Positions 38,193-46,315 of a DNA stretch of 64,000 nucleotides are shown here, in pieces (within the stretch, counting starts at the first letter, position 1; each line of letters begins with the position of its first letter). The stretch covers positions 30,048 through 94,047 of the forward strand of contig JAIYCQ010000032.1 of assembly GCA_027487945.1 (NCBI GenBank), in the 5' to 3' direction. Both the position numbers and the translations under genes were made by a program. The notes under the pieces are model-generated. The model was not told where the DNA came from. It made no database searches and saw only the letters and a program-made list of their open reading frames with translations. This stretch comes from Caulobacteraceae bacterium. Its GTDB lineage: Bacteria > Pseudomonadota > Alphaproteobacteria > Caulobacterales > Caulobacteraceae.

Positions 38193-38646
38193 TTTCGACC
38201 TCTCTCACTGCGTTCTTTTGGGCTGCGGCGGGGCCCGGGGGTGGATTATTCTCTAAGGCCGGAGTTTCAAAGGGTAAACTGGGCGCTGCCGGCGCCTGTC
38301 CCGCTTCGGCCTGCCGGCCGCCCCCGATCTCACCCATTTTCAAAGCCTCTCAGGCTTCGTTTCAATTGGACATCCGCCGCCGACGCAAGCGGTCCGGCGA
38401 TCTTTGGCGCGATACAGCCGGGACTGTTTCCCGGCGGACATCCGGCGACAATCTTGCCGCTGCGGTAGGCGGCGGCGGTTGGCCGGGTCTGGCAACTCTG
38501 CTAGCGTCGATCTGTGCAAAACGCCTGCGAGGACAACGCCAGCTTCCGGCGCCGCCACTTGCAGGCGGGAGAGCGGGCGACCGCCGGAAACCATGCACCA
38601 CCGGGCTCGGAGGGTTTCATCCGACAGGGAACAGAGGCGTGATCGA
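38193..38646. other. Intergenic region between divergent methyltransferase and oxygenase genes
   Basis: 454 bases with no convincing gene. The left 100 bases or so keep the lower GC of the methyltransferase insert, and composition then returns to normal. Open frames here lack start signals or family resemblance. The only recognisable signal is a promoter candidate at 38479-38508. Confidence 0.6.
38479..38508 (+). promoter_or_regulatory. Putative promoter for the oxygenase-sulfotransferase-ABC run
   Basis: TTGGCCG, a 14-base spacer, then GCTAGCGTC resembles the Caulobacter housekeeping promoter (TTGACGS-N10-14-GCTANAWC). It lies about 140 bases before the oxygenase ATG and points the right way. 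Only pattern matching supports it. Confidence 0.4.
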
Positions 38647-39435
38647 ATGGAATCGGTGATCAACCTTGAGGGCTTCGCCGCGGCGGCGCGCACCTTCGGC
38701 CAGGAAGGGCCGTTCGATCACGCGATCATCGACAACTTCTTCACCGACGACTTCGCCCGGGCGCTCGAGGCCGAGTTCCCGGCCTTCGACGGCGACGCCT
38801 GGCATACCTACGACAACGCCATCGAGCTGAAGAAGACCTGCAACAACTGGAACCTCTTCCCGCCCTGCACCTATCAGGTCTTCAACTACCTGAACTCGAA
38901 GGCCTTCACGGACCTCGTCTCGCTGCACCTGCTGGACGGCATTCCCGTCCACGCCGATCCGGGCCTGAACGGCGGCGGGTGGCATATCCACGGGGCGGGG
39001 GGCAAGCTGAACACCCATCTGGACTACTCGATCCACCCCAAGCTCGGCCTGCAGCGCAAGCTCAACATCATCATCTACATGAACTCGCGGTGGAAGCCGG
39101 AGTGGGGCGGACATCTGGGTCTGTGGAGCAACGAGAGCCCCGAACGACCGGGCGCCCTGATCAAATCCGTCGAACCGCGCTTCAACCGGGCGGTGGTCTT
39201 CGACACGACGCAGAACAGCTGGCACGGCCTGCCCGAGCCCCTGACCTGCCCGCCGGATGAGCAGCGCAAGAGTCTCGCCGCCTACTTCCTCTGCGCCGCG
39301 CCGGCGGACGTTGATCCGCGCGGCAAGGCGCTGTTCGCTCCCACCGAGGCCCAGAAGTCTGACGAAGGCGTGCTGGAGCTCATCCGGCGACGGTCGAACG
39401 TCGAGACGGCGGCGAGCGTCTACAAACGCCCCTGA
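38647..39435 (+). CDS. 2-oxoglutarate/Fe(II)-dependent oxygenase-like protein
   Basis: A 262-residue protein of the prolyl-4-hydroxylase-like 2OG-Fe(II) oxygenase type. The iron triad is visible as His124-x-Asp126 (NTHLDYSIHP) and His193 (SWHGLPEP), and Arg207 lies 14 residues on in the position that binds 2-oxoglutarate. WGGHLGLW is the usual strand between them. The N-terminus HAIIDNFFTDDFARALEAEFP is typical of the family. It would hydroxylate or oxidise a small molecule, sugar or protein. The context, before a sulfotransferase and a flippase, suggests a glycan-modifying or regulatory role. ATG 38647 begins the similarity; the frame is open further upstream. Confidence 0.82.
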   Translation: MESVINLEGFAAAARTFGQEGPFDHAIIDNFFTDDFARALEAEFPAFDGDAWHTYDNAIELKKTCNNWNLFPPCTYQVFNYLNSKAFTDLVSLHLLDGIPVHADPGLNGGGWHIHGAGGKLNTHLDYSIHPKLGLQRKLNIIIYMNSRWKPEWGGHLGLWSNESPERPGALIKSVEPRFNRAVVFDTTQNSWHGLPEPLTCPPDEQRKSLAAYFLCAAPADVDPRGKALFAPTEAQKSDEGVLELIRRRSNVETAASVYKRP

Positions 39436-39481
39436 TCACCGGCAGCGCCGCCCCGGGCGCTGGCCACGAGACCTGACGACC

Positions 39482-40249
39482 ATGTTGAAGCAACTCCGCA
39501 AGATCCTCGGCGCGGGCCGCGACGCGCCGCCCGCCGGCGCCCGGTTCCTGTACCTGCATGTCCCCAAGACGGCGGGGTCGGCGGTCAAGTCCGCGGTCGG
39601 GCGCTCGGCCGGGGCCGGGCTCTTCGTCACCAAGCCGCACGCCACCGGCTTCGCCGACCTGTCGCGGGCCGAACGCGCGCTGGAGACCTTCATCACCATC
39701 CGCGAGCCGGTGTCCTGGTACCTGTCGCTCTATAACTTCAAGATGCACAGCGAGAGCGACAAGGGTTACGCCGACATGGAGCGCAACCGGCTGGAGGACT
39801 TCGTCGACGACGTCGTCTACGGCCGGAACGGGGTCGAGGGCTTCATGCGCTGGAATCGTCCGGCCGAGCGCAAGCCCCATGTCCGGCGCATGGTCGAGGC
39901 CTACCTCGAGCGCGACGCGCAGGCCCGGATGGGCTTTGCGACCCTCAACCTGCTGTTCTACGGCTGCGCCGACTGGACGTCGGTGCTGGCCGCGCCCGAG
40001 CCCCATGCGCTGCTGTCGGCCAACGACGCGGCGATGATCAGCGTCAGGCATGTGCTGCGTCAGGAGACGCTGGGCGCGGATTTCGCGCGCATGACCGGCG
40101 GCGCCGTCAGCGACATCGACCTGGCGACCCGGGTCAACGCCATGGACAGCAATCCCTACGCCGCCCTGATCGACCCGGCGGCCGTCGCCCACATCAAACA
40201 GGCGGACCGCTTCATCTTTTCACGCTACTACCCCTCGCACGCCAACTGA
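39482..40249 (+). CDS. Sulfotransferase family protein (PAPS-dependent)
   Basis: A 255-residue protein. FLYLHVPKTAGSAVKSAV has the 5'-phosphosulfate-binding loop PKTAGS at residues 28-33, and FITIREPVSWYLSLYNF (from about 70) matches the 3'-phosphate-binding R-x-P-x(n)-S strand/helix of carbohydrate sulfotransferases (Sulfotransfer_2 type). It would move sulfuryl groups from PAPS to hydroxyls of the polysaccharide. The cysD-cysNC genes at 13-16 kb would supply the donor. The start follows the oxygenase stop by 46 bases. It has no signal peptide, so sulfation would occur on the cytoplasmic side. Confidence 0.82.
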   Translation: MLKQLRKILGAGRDAPPAGARFLYLHVPKTAGSAVKSAVGRSAGAGLFVTKPHATGFADLSRAERALETFITIREPVSWYLSLYNFKMHSESDKGYADMERNRLEDFVDDVVYGRNGVEGFMRWNRPAERKPHVRRMVEAYLERDAQARMGFATLNLLFYGCADWTSVLAAPEPHALLSANDAAMISVRHVLRQETLGADFARMTGGAVSDIDLATRVNAMDSNPYAALIDPAAVAHIKQADRFIFSRYYPSHAN

Positions 40250-40307
40250 CCCGAGCCGCCGCGCGGTGCGCGCCGCAAGGCGACCCGCCCTGGACCGCCA
40301 GCCGACC

Positions 40308-42122
40308 ATGAAGACCTTCTTCGCCGCCATCGACCTGCTGACCCCCGCCGAGCGGCGGCGGGCGATGCTGTTGCTGCTTCTGGTCATCGCCATGGCGATG
40401 CTCGACGTGATCGGCATGGCCTCGGTGATGCCGTTCCTGGCGGTCATCGCCAACCCGGACATGATCACCAGCTATGCCGCGCTGAACCAGCTCTACAAGC
40501 GGATGGCCTTCACCAGCACCGACCAGTTCCTGTATTTCCTCGGCCTCAGCTCGTTCCTGCTGCTGGTCGTCGCCGCCGTGGTGCGGATCGTCGGCCAGTA
40601 CGCGGTCAACCGCTACACCCAGATGCGCACCCACAGCATCGGCGTGCGGCTGCTGGACACCTACCTGCGCCGCCCCTACGCCTTCTACCTCAACCGGCAC
40701 ACCGGCGACCTGGCCAAGGGACTGCTGTCGGAGGTGAACCAGCTGGCAAGCCAGGTCTTCGCCCCCCTGTCGCAGGTGATCGCCCAGAGCATCTCGCTGG
40801 TCGCCCTGCTGGCCCTGCTGGTGGTCGTCGATCCCGTCGTGGCCGCGATCATGGCCACGGTGCTCGGCGGCTCCTATGCCGTGATCTACCTTACCGTCCG
40901 GCGCTACCTGGGGCGGGTCGGGCTTGACCGCGTGAAAGCCAACCGGGCGCGGTTCCAGGTCGTGGCCGAGGCGCTCGGCGGGATCAAGCCGGTCAAGCTT
41001 CTCGGACGCGAGGCCACCTATGTCGACCGCTTCTCGGCCGCCTCCCGCCGGATGGCCGACTACCAGTCGATGAACACCACCCTGTCCACCGCACCGAAGT
41101 TCCTGATCGAGGCCGTCGCCTTCGGCGGCATCATCCTGCTGACGCTCGGGCTGATGGCCCACTACGGCGGACACCAGGCCGGCGCGCTGGGCAAGGTGCT
41201 GCCGCTGCTCGGCCTCTACGCCTTCGTCGGCTACCGGATGCTCCCGGCGGTGCAGGCCATCTACGGCGCCATCACCCAGATGCGCTTCGGGGCGGCGGCC
41301 CTGGCCGGGATCCATGCCGACTTCGCCGGCCGCGACGACCTGGCGTTGCTGCCGCGGGAGCCGGCGACCGCCCTGCCCGCCCACAGCGTTGTGGAACTGC
41401 GGGACGTCACCTTCAGCTACGACAGCGACAAGGCTGCCGGGATCAAGGGCATCGACCTGACCATCCCGATCGGCTCGACCCTCGGAATCGTCGGCAGCAC
41501 GGGGGCGGGCAAGACGACCCTGGTCGACGTTCTGCTGGGTCTGCTGCAACCGCAGTCGGGGGAGATTCGCGTGGACGGTCTCGCCGTCACGCCCGGGAAC
41601 ATGAGAGGCTGGCAGGCGGACCTCGGCTATGTGCCGCAGGACATCTTCCTGGTCGACGCCAGCGTCTCGGAGAACATCGCCCTGGGCCTGCCGCTCGATC
41701 GCATCGACCAGGACCGCGTCCGCGAGTGCGCCCGCATGGCCCAGATCCTCGACTTCATCGAGGGCGAGCTGCCGCAGGGCTTCAAGACCTCCGTCGGCGA
41801 GCGCGGCGTCCGCCTGTCCGGCGGCCAGCGCCAGCGGATCGGCATCGCCCGGGCGCTCTACAACGACCCGGCGATCATCATCTTCGACGAGGCGACCAGC
41901 GCGCTCGACAACCTGACGGAGCAGGAGGTCATGCGGGCCGTGGCCGCCCTCAGCGGCCAGAAGACGGTGATCATGATCGCCCACCGCATGAGCACGGTGC
42001 GCAACTGCGACCGCATCGCGGTGCTGCAGAAGGGGCGGCTGACCGCGGTCGGTGACTACGACACCCTCTACCGCGACAATCCCGCCTTCCGGCGACTGGT
42101 CGACGCCCGCGATGCGGCCTGA
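40308..42122 (+). CDS. ABC transporter, fused permease-ATPase (PglK/MsbA-like flippase)
   Basis: A 604-residue half-transporter. Six TM helices lie within residues 1-330, then the nucleotide-binding domain with Walker A GSTGAGKT (396-403), Q-loop VPQDIFL, signature LSGGQ (503-507), Walker B IIIFDEATSALDN and the H-loop AHR. The sequence style matches PglK-type flippases, which move lipid-linked oligosaccharides across the inner membrane. It probably flips the undecaprenyl-linked repeat unit made by the surrounding transferases. ATG 40308 gives the usual N-terminus (MKTFFAAIDLL). It converges with the next gene, six bases apart. Confidence 0.88.
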   Translation: MKTFFAAIDLLTPAERRRAMLLLLLVIAMAMLDVIGMASVMPFLAVIANPDMITSYAALNQLYKRMAFTSTDQFLYFLGLSSFLLLVVAAVVRIVGQYAVNRYTQMRTHSIGVRLLDTYLRRPYAFYLNRHTGDLAKGLLSEVNQLASQVFAPLSQVIAQSISLVALLALLVVVDPVVAAIMATVLGGSYAVIYLTVRRYLGRVGLDRVKANRARFQVVAEALGGIKPVKLLGREATYVDRFSAASRRMADYQSMNTTLSTAPKFLIEAVAFGGIILLTLGLMAHYGGHQAGALGKVLPLLGLYAFVGYRMLPAVQAIYGAITQMRFGAAALAGIHADFAGRDDLALLPREPATALPAHSVVELRDVTFSYDSDKAAGIKGIDLTIPIGSTLGIVGSTGAGKTTLVDVLLGLLQPQSGEIRVDGLAVTPGNMRGWQADLGYVPQDIFLVDASVSENIALGLPLDRIDQDRVRECARMAQILDFIEGELPQGFKTSVGERGVRLSGGQRQRIGIARALYNDPAIIIFDEATSALDNLTEQEVMRAVAALSGQKTVIMIAHRMSTVRNCDRIAVLQKGRLTAVGDYDTLYRDNPAFRRLVDARDAA

Positions 42123-42128
42123 GCAGCC

Positions 42129-42929
42129 TTACGGGTTGTAGAGACCCAGCGCCGCGCGGATGGTCTGGGCCAGCAGGGCCGCCTTTGCCCCGGTTCCGCT
42201 GATCTTGGTCGGCACCGCCTCGCCCCGCGGATAGCTGCGCCGGACGGGCGTCTCCTGGACCCGGTAGCCCAGCCGTCCCGAGCGGACGGTCAGGTAGAAC
42301 AGCAGCTCGTAGTTCATGAAGACATCACGGAACGGCGCCACCCGGGGGTCGGTGAGCAGCCGCGCCGAATAGCCCCGGAAGCCGTTGGTGGTGTCGGTCA
42401 GCCAGTGGCCGCCGGCAAGACTCAGCATCGGCGCATGGATCAGCCGGTTGCCGACCGTCCGCTCCAGCGGCGTGTTCTCGGCCACGCCGCCACGCCGGTA
42501 TCGCGACCCCTGCACATAGTCGCAGCCGTCCTTCAGCAGGGCCACGAAGTCGGCCACCGCCTCGACGTTGTCCTTGCCGTTGCCGTCGATCGTGACGATG
42601 CCCTGATAGCCCTCGCCCAGGCACCAGGCGTAGGCCATGCGCAGCTGGGCGCTCAGCCGGCCCGGGCCGGTCTTGGTCAGGACCGCCCGCACGCCCGCCG
42701 AACGCACGAACCCGGCCTCCAGCGAGCCGTCGGTCGAGCCGCCGTCCGCCACCACGACGTCGACGGGGAGATTCGCCGCCTGGGTGCGCAGCAGCTGGGC
42801 GCGGATGCGGTCGCCCTCGTTGATCACCGGGATGACCAGGACATGGTCATGGACGCGCGGGCCGAAAGCCTCGACGCGGTGGTCCGGCACGCGCCAGTCC
42901 GTTGGGGTTTGCGAAGCGGTCATGGTCAC
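42129..42929 (-). CDS. Glycosyltransferase family 2 (polyprenyl-phosphate type)
   Basis: A 266-residue GT2 enzyme similar to dolichyl-phosphate mannose/glucose synthases. VLVIPVINEGDRIRAQL, VVADGGSTDGS and GIVTIDGNGKDN carry the donor and metal sites (IDGNGKD stands in place of DXD), and NRLIHAPMLSLAGGHWLTDTTNGFRGYS is the acceptor loop. It lacks C-terminal TM helices. It overlaps the GtrA-like gene by ATGA, a pairing typical of systems that make and flip polyprenyl-phosphate sugars. It is the last gene of the minus-strand chain 42.1-47.3 kb. ATG two codons in is an alternative start. Confidence 0.85.
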   Translation of the reverse strand: MTMTASQTPTDWRVPDHRVEAFGPRVHDHVLVIPVINEGDRIRAQLLRTQAANLPVDVVVADGGSTDGSLEAGFVRSAGVRAVLTKTGPGRLSAQLRMAYAWCLGEGYQGIVTIDGNGKDNVEAVADFVALLKDGCDYVQGSRYRRGGVAENTPLERTVGNRLIHAPMLSLAGGHWLTDTTNGFRGYSARLLTDPRVAPFRDVFMNYELLFYLTVRSGRLGYRVQETPVRRSYPRGEAVPTKISGTGAKAALLAQTIRAALGLYNP

Positions 42930-43342
42930 TCTGATGGGGCCGTCGCCGGGGGCGAGCGGAAGACGACATACTTGCTCAGCAGATAGTTGACCACGAACGA
43001 CAGGCCCGTCGCCGCGACCAGCGCGGCCAGGGCCTGGTCCGGGGTCCGGAAGACCAGGGCTTCCAGCAGCGCGACCGTGGCCACGCGGACCCCGAGGGTG
43101 ACGCCGAGCGCCAGCAGGTAGAGGCCGCCGCGACGGACGGACGGACGGCGATCCTTCGCGGCGAAGGTCCAGGCCTCGTGCAGGCCGTAGTTCAGCGCGG
43201 CGCCGGCGAGGAAGCCGCAGAACGCCGCCGCCGGCAGCGGGACGCCCAGCCAGCGCGCCAGCGACCAGGCCACGGCCAGGTCAACGCAAAGACCCAGCAC
43301 CGAGACCACGCCGAAGCGGATGAAGTCGCCCGACAGCCGCAT
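42926..43342 (-). CDS. GtrA-family small membrane protein (putative sugar-lipid flippase)
   Basis: A 138-residue protein with four TM segments: FIRFGVVSVLGLCVDLAVAW, the helix around AAFCGFLAGAALNYGLH, LLALGVTLGVRVATVALL and the helix before NYLLSKYVVF. The pattern (RFG near the N-terminus, NY between helices, F/Y-x-x-K-Y-V-F end) is that of GtrA/DPMS-like proteins, thought to flip polyprenyl-phosphate-linked sugars. The ATG overlaps the FAD-oxidoreductase stop by ATGA, and the longer open frame starts inside that gene. It is coupled on both sides. Confidence 0.88.
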   Translation of the reverse strand: MRLSGDFIRFGVVSVLGLCVDLAVAWSLARWLGVPLPAAAFCGFLAGAALNYGLHEAWTFAAKDRRPSVRRGGLYLLALGVTLGVRVATVALLEALVFRTPDQALAALVAATGLSFVVNYLLSKYVVFRSPPATAPSE

Positions 43343-44505
43343 CAGCCGCCCGCCGCCAGCACCGCCGAGCGTCGCAGGTGTCGCAGGTCCGCGCCGGCCC
43401 ATTCCGGCTCGGTCGTCCGGACCAGGTCGAACAGATCGTAGATGTTGTCGATCTTGCCGCCCATGATCGAGATGATCCGGGAGTCCTGCGGCTGGCGCTG
43501 GTAGAGGATCGGCCGTCCGTCGTCCTTCTCGTTCTTCACCAGAACGGTCTTCACCTCGTAGAGGGACCGCCGCCAGCGGGCCTCGGCCAGGGCCGGCACG
43601 TAGCGCCGGGCGTCGAGGATCATGTGCCGGTGACGCGTCGACGGCGTCATCCGCGCGAAGATCTCATAGGGCGACAGGCGGCTGTCGCGGTCGGTCCAGC
43701 TGGCGTGCGGCGTGTAGCGGACATGGGTCAGGGAGTGCAGACCCTCGGCCGGATAGGGCATGGCCGAGAAGAAGGGCCCGTCCATCACCGTGACACCGTA
43801 GCCGGCCAGCTGCGGCGGCGGCTCGATCAGGGCCACCTCGGCGAGCTCGTGCTTGATCGCCGCCTCGGGCAGGCCGCCCGACCGCAGCACGGCGTTGAGC
43901 TGGGCGTAGGTCACATTGAAGATGTAGCGGGCCCGGATCTCCTCACCGGTCGACAGGCGGGCGACGGCGCCGCCGGGAAGGTCTTCGACCTCCCGAACGG
44001 TCGTGTCGAGGCGCAGATCGATGTCGAGCGCGTCCAGCTGGTTGGCGAGGTGGCGCTGCAGCACGCTGTAGTCGAAGGCGAACTCGCTGCAGGCAAAGGC
44101 GGCCTCGATCCGTGACGGATCAAACAGCGCCGCCTGCGAGGGTGTGGCCGGAGCAATGGGGGCCCCCATGTCGCGGAACATGTGGAAGAAGCGCTTGGCC
44201 GAGACCTTCGAGCGGTTGCGCGCCACGGCGTAGAGCATCTGGAAGTCGTCGACGACGGCGTCCGGGAAGTCAGTCGCGAACCGACGGTGCAGGACCATCG
44301 ACTTGACCGCCGTGAGGGCGCTGCGCGGGTAGTGGAAGCCGGTGTGAACCCGGGCCTGGTTGACGCGCGAGGCCCGGCCCAGCAGCTCGGACCCGGCCTC
44401 GACGACCATGACCCGGTCGGAGATCGAGCGCAGGAACAGGGCCAGGCTCGCCCCGTAGAAGCCGCCGCCGACGATCAGATAATCGACCGGTCCGGCCCTG
44501 GTCAT
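43342..44505 (-). CDS. FAD-dependent oxidoreductase (DAO-like)
   Basis: A 387-residue flavoprotein of the DAO superfamily. The N-terminal DYLIVGGGFYGASLALFL contains GxGxxG, followed by VMVVEAGSELLGRASRVNQARVHTGFHYPRS-like sequence, where RVHTGFHYPRS resembles the covalent or close FAD contact of the LhgO/sarcosine-oxidase group. IMGGKIDNIYD is a C-terminal FAD motif. It would oxidise a C-N or C-O bond of a small substrate, possibly a sugar or a lipid-linked sugar, given its position between GtrA and a GT2. The overlap with both neighbours is ATGA. Substrate unknown. Confidence 0.8.
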   Translation of the reverse strand: MTRAGPVDYLIVGGGFYGASLALFLRSISDRVMVVEAGSELLGRASRVNQARVHTGFHYPRSALTAVKSMVLHRRFATDFPDAVVDDFQMLYAVARNRSKVSAKRFFHMFRDMGAPIAPATPSQAALFDPSRIEAAFACSEFAFDYSVLQRHLANQLDALDIDLRLDTTVREVEDLPGGAVARLSTGEEIRARYIFNVTYAQLNAVLRSGGLPEAAIKHELAEVALIEPPPQLAGYGVTVMDGPFFSAMPYPAEGLHSLTHVRYTPHASWTDRDSRLSPYEIFARMTPSTRHRHMILDARRYVPALAEARWRRSLYEVKTVLVKNEKDDGRPILYQRQPQDSRIISIMGGKIDNIYDLFDLVRTTEPEWAGADLRHLRRSAVLAAGG

Positions 44506-45467
44506 GACCCGGCCCGGTCGGCGTCGATCTCGACATTCAGCTCCTGCATCACCTGGCCGAACAGGTCGCCGGAGGCCTGCTCGTCGACAATGTCCTCGTT
44601 CGCCTCGCCCGACAGCAGCTCGATGACCTTCTGCAGGCCCATCGACAGGCCGAGGATGGCGCAGCCGAGGAAGAAGGCGGTCAGGCTGAGGACCAGCGAG
44701 GTGGTGAACCAGCCGGGCTGGGTCGGCATGGTCAGCCAGACCACGACGGCGTAGGCGCTGAAGGCCAGCGACGAGAGGATCACCAGCACCGACAGCGCCG
44801 AGACCAGCGACAGCACGCGCGGCGCCGAGCTGACCATCAGCCGTTGGATCAGGTTGAAGCGGCGGCCGACCTCCTGCAGCTGGCGCCGCGGGGCCGCGCC
44901 GTCGCTGGCGTCGCGCCACAGCACCGGGATGCCGTGGTCGGCGGGCGGAAAACGCAGGGCCAGCAGGCGGTCCGGGTGAGCCAGCAGGCGGTTCAGCAGG
45001 GTGCGTGGATAGGCGGCGGTCAGCATGTCCCGCACATCGACCCGGAACCCCGCCCCGCCGCCCAGCGCGCGAAGCCCGGGGTTCAGCATCGAGCCCTGCC
45101 GGCGACGACCGATGACGATGCTGCCGGCGGCGTCGGCCGTCCCGATCATCTCGACCACGTCCAGGGCGGCCAGCTCCTCGACCGAGGCCAGCACCACCAC
45201 GTCGCCGATGGCCTCGGACGCGGCGACCGCACGGCGGCGATAGAAGGGCGCGCCATGGCGCACCGTCAGCAGGCGGACGTTCGGTAGCGAGCCCATGAAC
45301 GGGGCGAACCCCGCCGCCGCCTCCGCGTCGGCCACCAGCACCAGCTCCCAGTAGCGGAACCCGGCGGCGAGACGGCGGGCCAGCGTCGTCAGCGTGGCCA
45401 GACTGGCGGCGTCGGGCTGCACCTCCGCGAAGCAGACGGAAACCAGCAGGTCGTCACGGGCCTTCAT
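44502..45467 (-). CDS. Divergent GtrB-like glycosyltransferase with C-terminal TM helices
   Basis: A 321-residue protein shaped like GtrB/DPMS-type GT2 enzymes: a GT-A-like domain (residues 1-215 or so) followed by two TM helices (VLSLVSALSVLVILSSLAFSAY and SLVLSLTAFFLGCAILGLSM) and a C-terminal EANEDIVDEQASGDLFG tail. The usual N-terminal V-x-P-x-Y-N-E and an obvious DXD are missing; the strand where DXD should be reads VVVLASVEELAALD. It may be inactive, noncanonical or use another site. It is coupled by ATGA to the FAD enzyme and, upstream, to the TIM-barrel gene. Confidence 0.68.
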   Translation of the reverse strand: MKARDDLLVSVCFAEVQPDAASLATLTTLARRLAAGFRYWELVLVADAEAAAGFAPFMGSLPNVRLLTVRHGAPFYRRRAVAASEAIGDVVVLASVEELAALDVVEMIGTADAAGSIVIGRRRQGSMLNPGLRALGGGAGFRVDVRDMLTAAYPRTLLNRLLAHPDRLLALRFPPADHGIPVLWRDASDGAAPRRQLQEVGRRFNLIQRLMVSSAPRVLSLVSALSVLVILSSLAFSAYAVVVWLTMPTQPGWFTTSLVLSLTAFFLGCAILGLSMGLQKVIELLSGEANEDIVDEQASGDLFGQVMQELNVEIDADRAGS

Positions 45468-46315
45468 GGGCGCTCCGTCGGATGGGCGAGCGAGGCGGCG
45501 GCCACCAGGCGCGCCACGCTCGCCTCCAGGGCGGCGAGGCCGGGCTCGGGCCGCGCCTTCATCTCGATCGAGAACCAGCCCCCGTAACCGGCGCCGGTCA
45601 TCGCCGTCATTACCCGCGCCGCCTGGCCGGCCCGGGCCGGGGCGGGGTCGAGATTCGGCTCGCTGATGTGAACATGGCTGACCAGGGCGACGGCCCGTTC
45701 GGCGACCGCCTCGACGGTGTCGAAGTCGCCGTTCATATGCAGGGCGCCGACATCGACGATCAGGGTGATGGCGGGATGGTCGACGCGGCGCACGAAGGCC
45801 TCGGCCTCGGCGATCCGGTTGAGGAAGTTTGTTCCGTAGGCGGCAGGATTGGGCTCGATCGAGATCCGCGTCCCGGCCACAGCCGCGGCATCGCCGAAGC
45901 GGCGGAAGACGTCCACCGCCAGGGACCCGGCGGCCTCCCGATCCAGGCCGTCCGGCATGTTGCGCTGGCGGGGCGAGCCGAACACAAGGTTCGGAATGCC
46001 GACCCGCCCGGCGAGGGTGATCGCCCGCCCCATGCCGGCGCGCAGGCGGTCCAGGCCCGCCTCGCCCTCGAACAGCGCCGCGCCCTCGACCCCGAACAGC
46101 AGGGACTGCATCGAGACCAGCTCCAGGCCCGCCCGGCGCATCGCGCCCAGCGCCGCCTCGGCCTCGACCTCGGTCGGGACGAAGACGTCCGCTGCGCCGT
46201 CGAAGAACAGGCCGGGCGCGATCTCCAGACCGGTGATGCCGGCCCCACGCAGGATGGCATAGGCGGCGTCGCGGTCGGCCGGCGCCCAGGCGATGTTGGA
46301 CACAGCCAGTTTCAT
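45464..46315 (-). CDS. Sugar phosphate isomerase/epimerase-like TIM-barrel protein
   Basis: A 283-residue xylose-isomerase-like TIM barrel (AP_endonuc_2 fold). Features are LAVSNIAWAP at strand 1, GLEIAPGLFF, NLVFGSPRQRN, ISIEPNPAAYGTNFLNR (metal-binding Glu), LIVDVGALHMNGD (Asp/His), VSHVHISEPNLDP (His) and GWFSIEMK (Glu). The metal-site residues expected of the family appear present. It would isomerise or epimerise a sugar or sugar derivative. ATGA overlaps on both sides place it in the coupled chain. Confidence 0.8.
   Translation of the reverse strand: MKLAVSNIAWAPADRDAAYAILRGAGITGLEIAPGLFFDGAADVFVPTEVEAEAALGAMRRAGLELVSMQSLLFGVEGAALFEGEAGLDRLRAGMGRAITLAGRVGIPNLVFGSPRQRNMPDGLDREAAGSLAVDVFRRFGDAAAVAGTRISIEPNPAAYGTNFLNRIAEAEAFVRRVDHPAITLIVDVGALHMNGDFDTVEAVAERAVALVSHVHISEPNLDPAPARAGQAARVMTAMTGAGYGGWFSIEMKARPEPGLAALEASVARLVAAASLAHPTERP

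Noticed and set aside
38052..38468. 138-codon plus-strand frame spanning the methyltransferase start and intergenic region
   Set aside because: It runs antisense to the methyltransferase N-terminus, has no ribosome site, and its composition changes halfway through, where GC changes.
37331..38646. Methyltransferase island as a mobile element
   Set aside because: No transposase, terminal inverted repeat, target duplication or tRNA end was found; only composition supports transfer.
40212..41984. 590-codon minus-strand frame over the ABC transporter
   Set aside because: His/Gln/Asp-rich shadow with no hydrophobic segments or motifs; the sense frame is a complete ABC protein.
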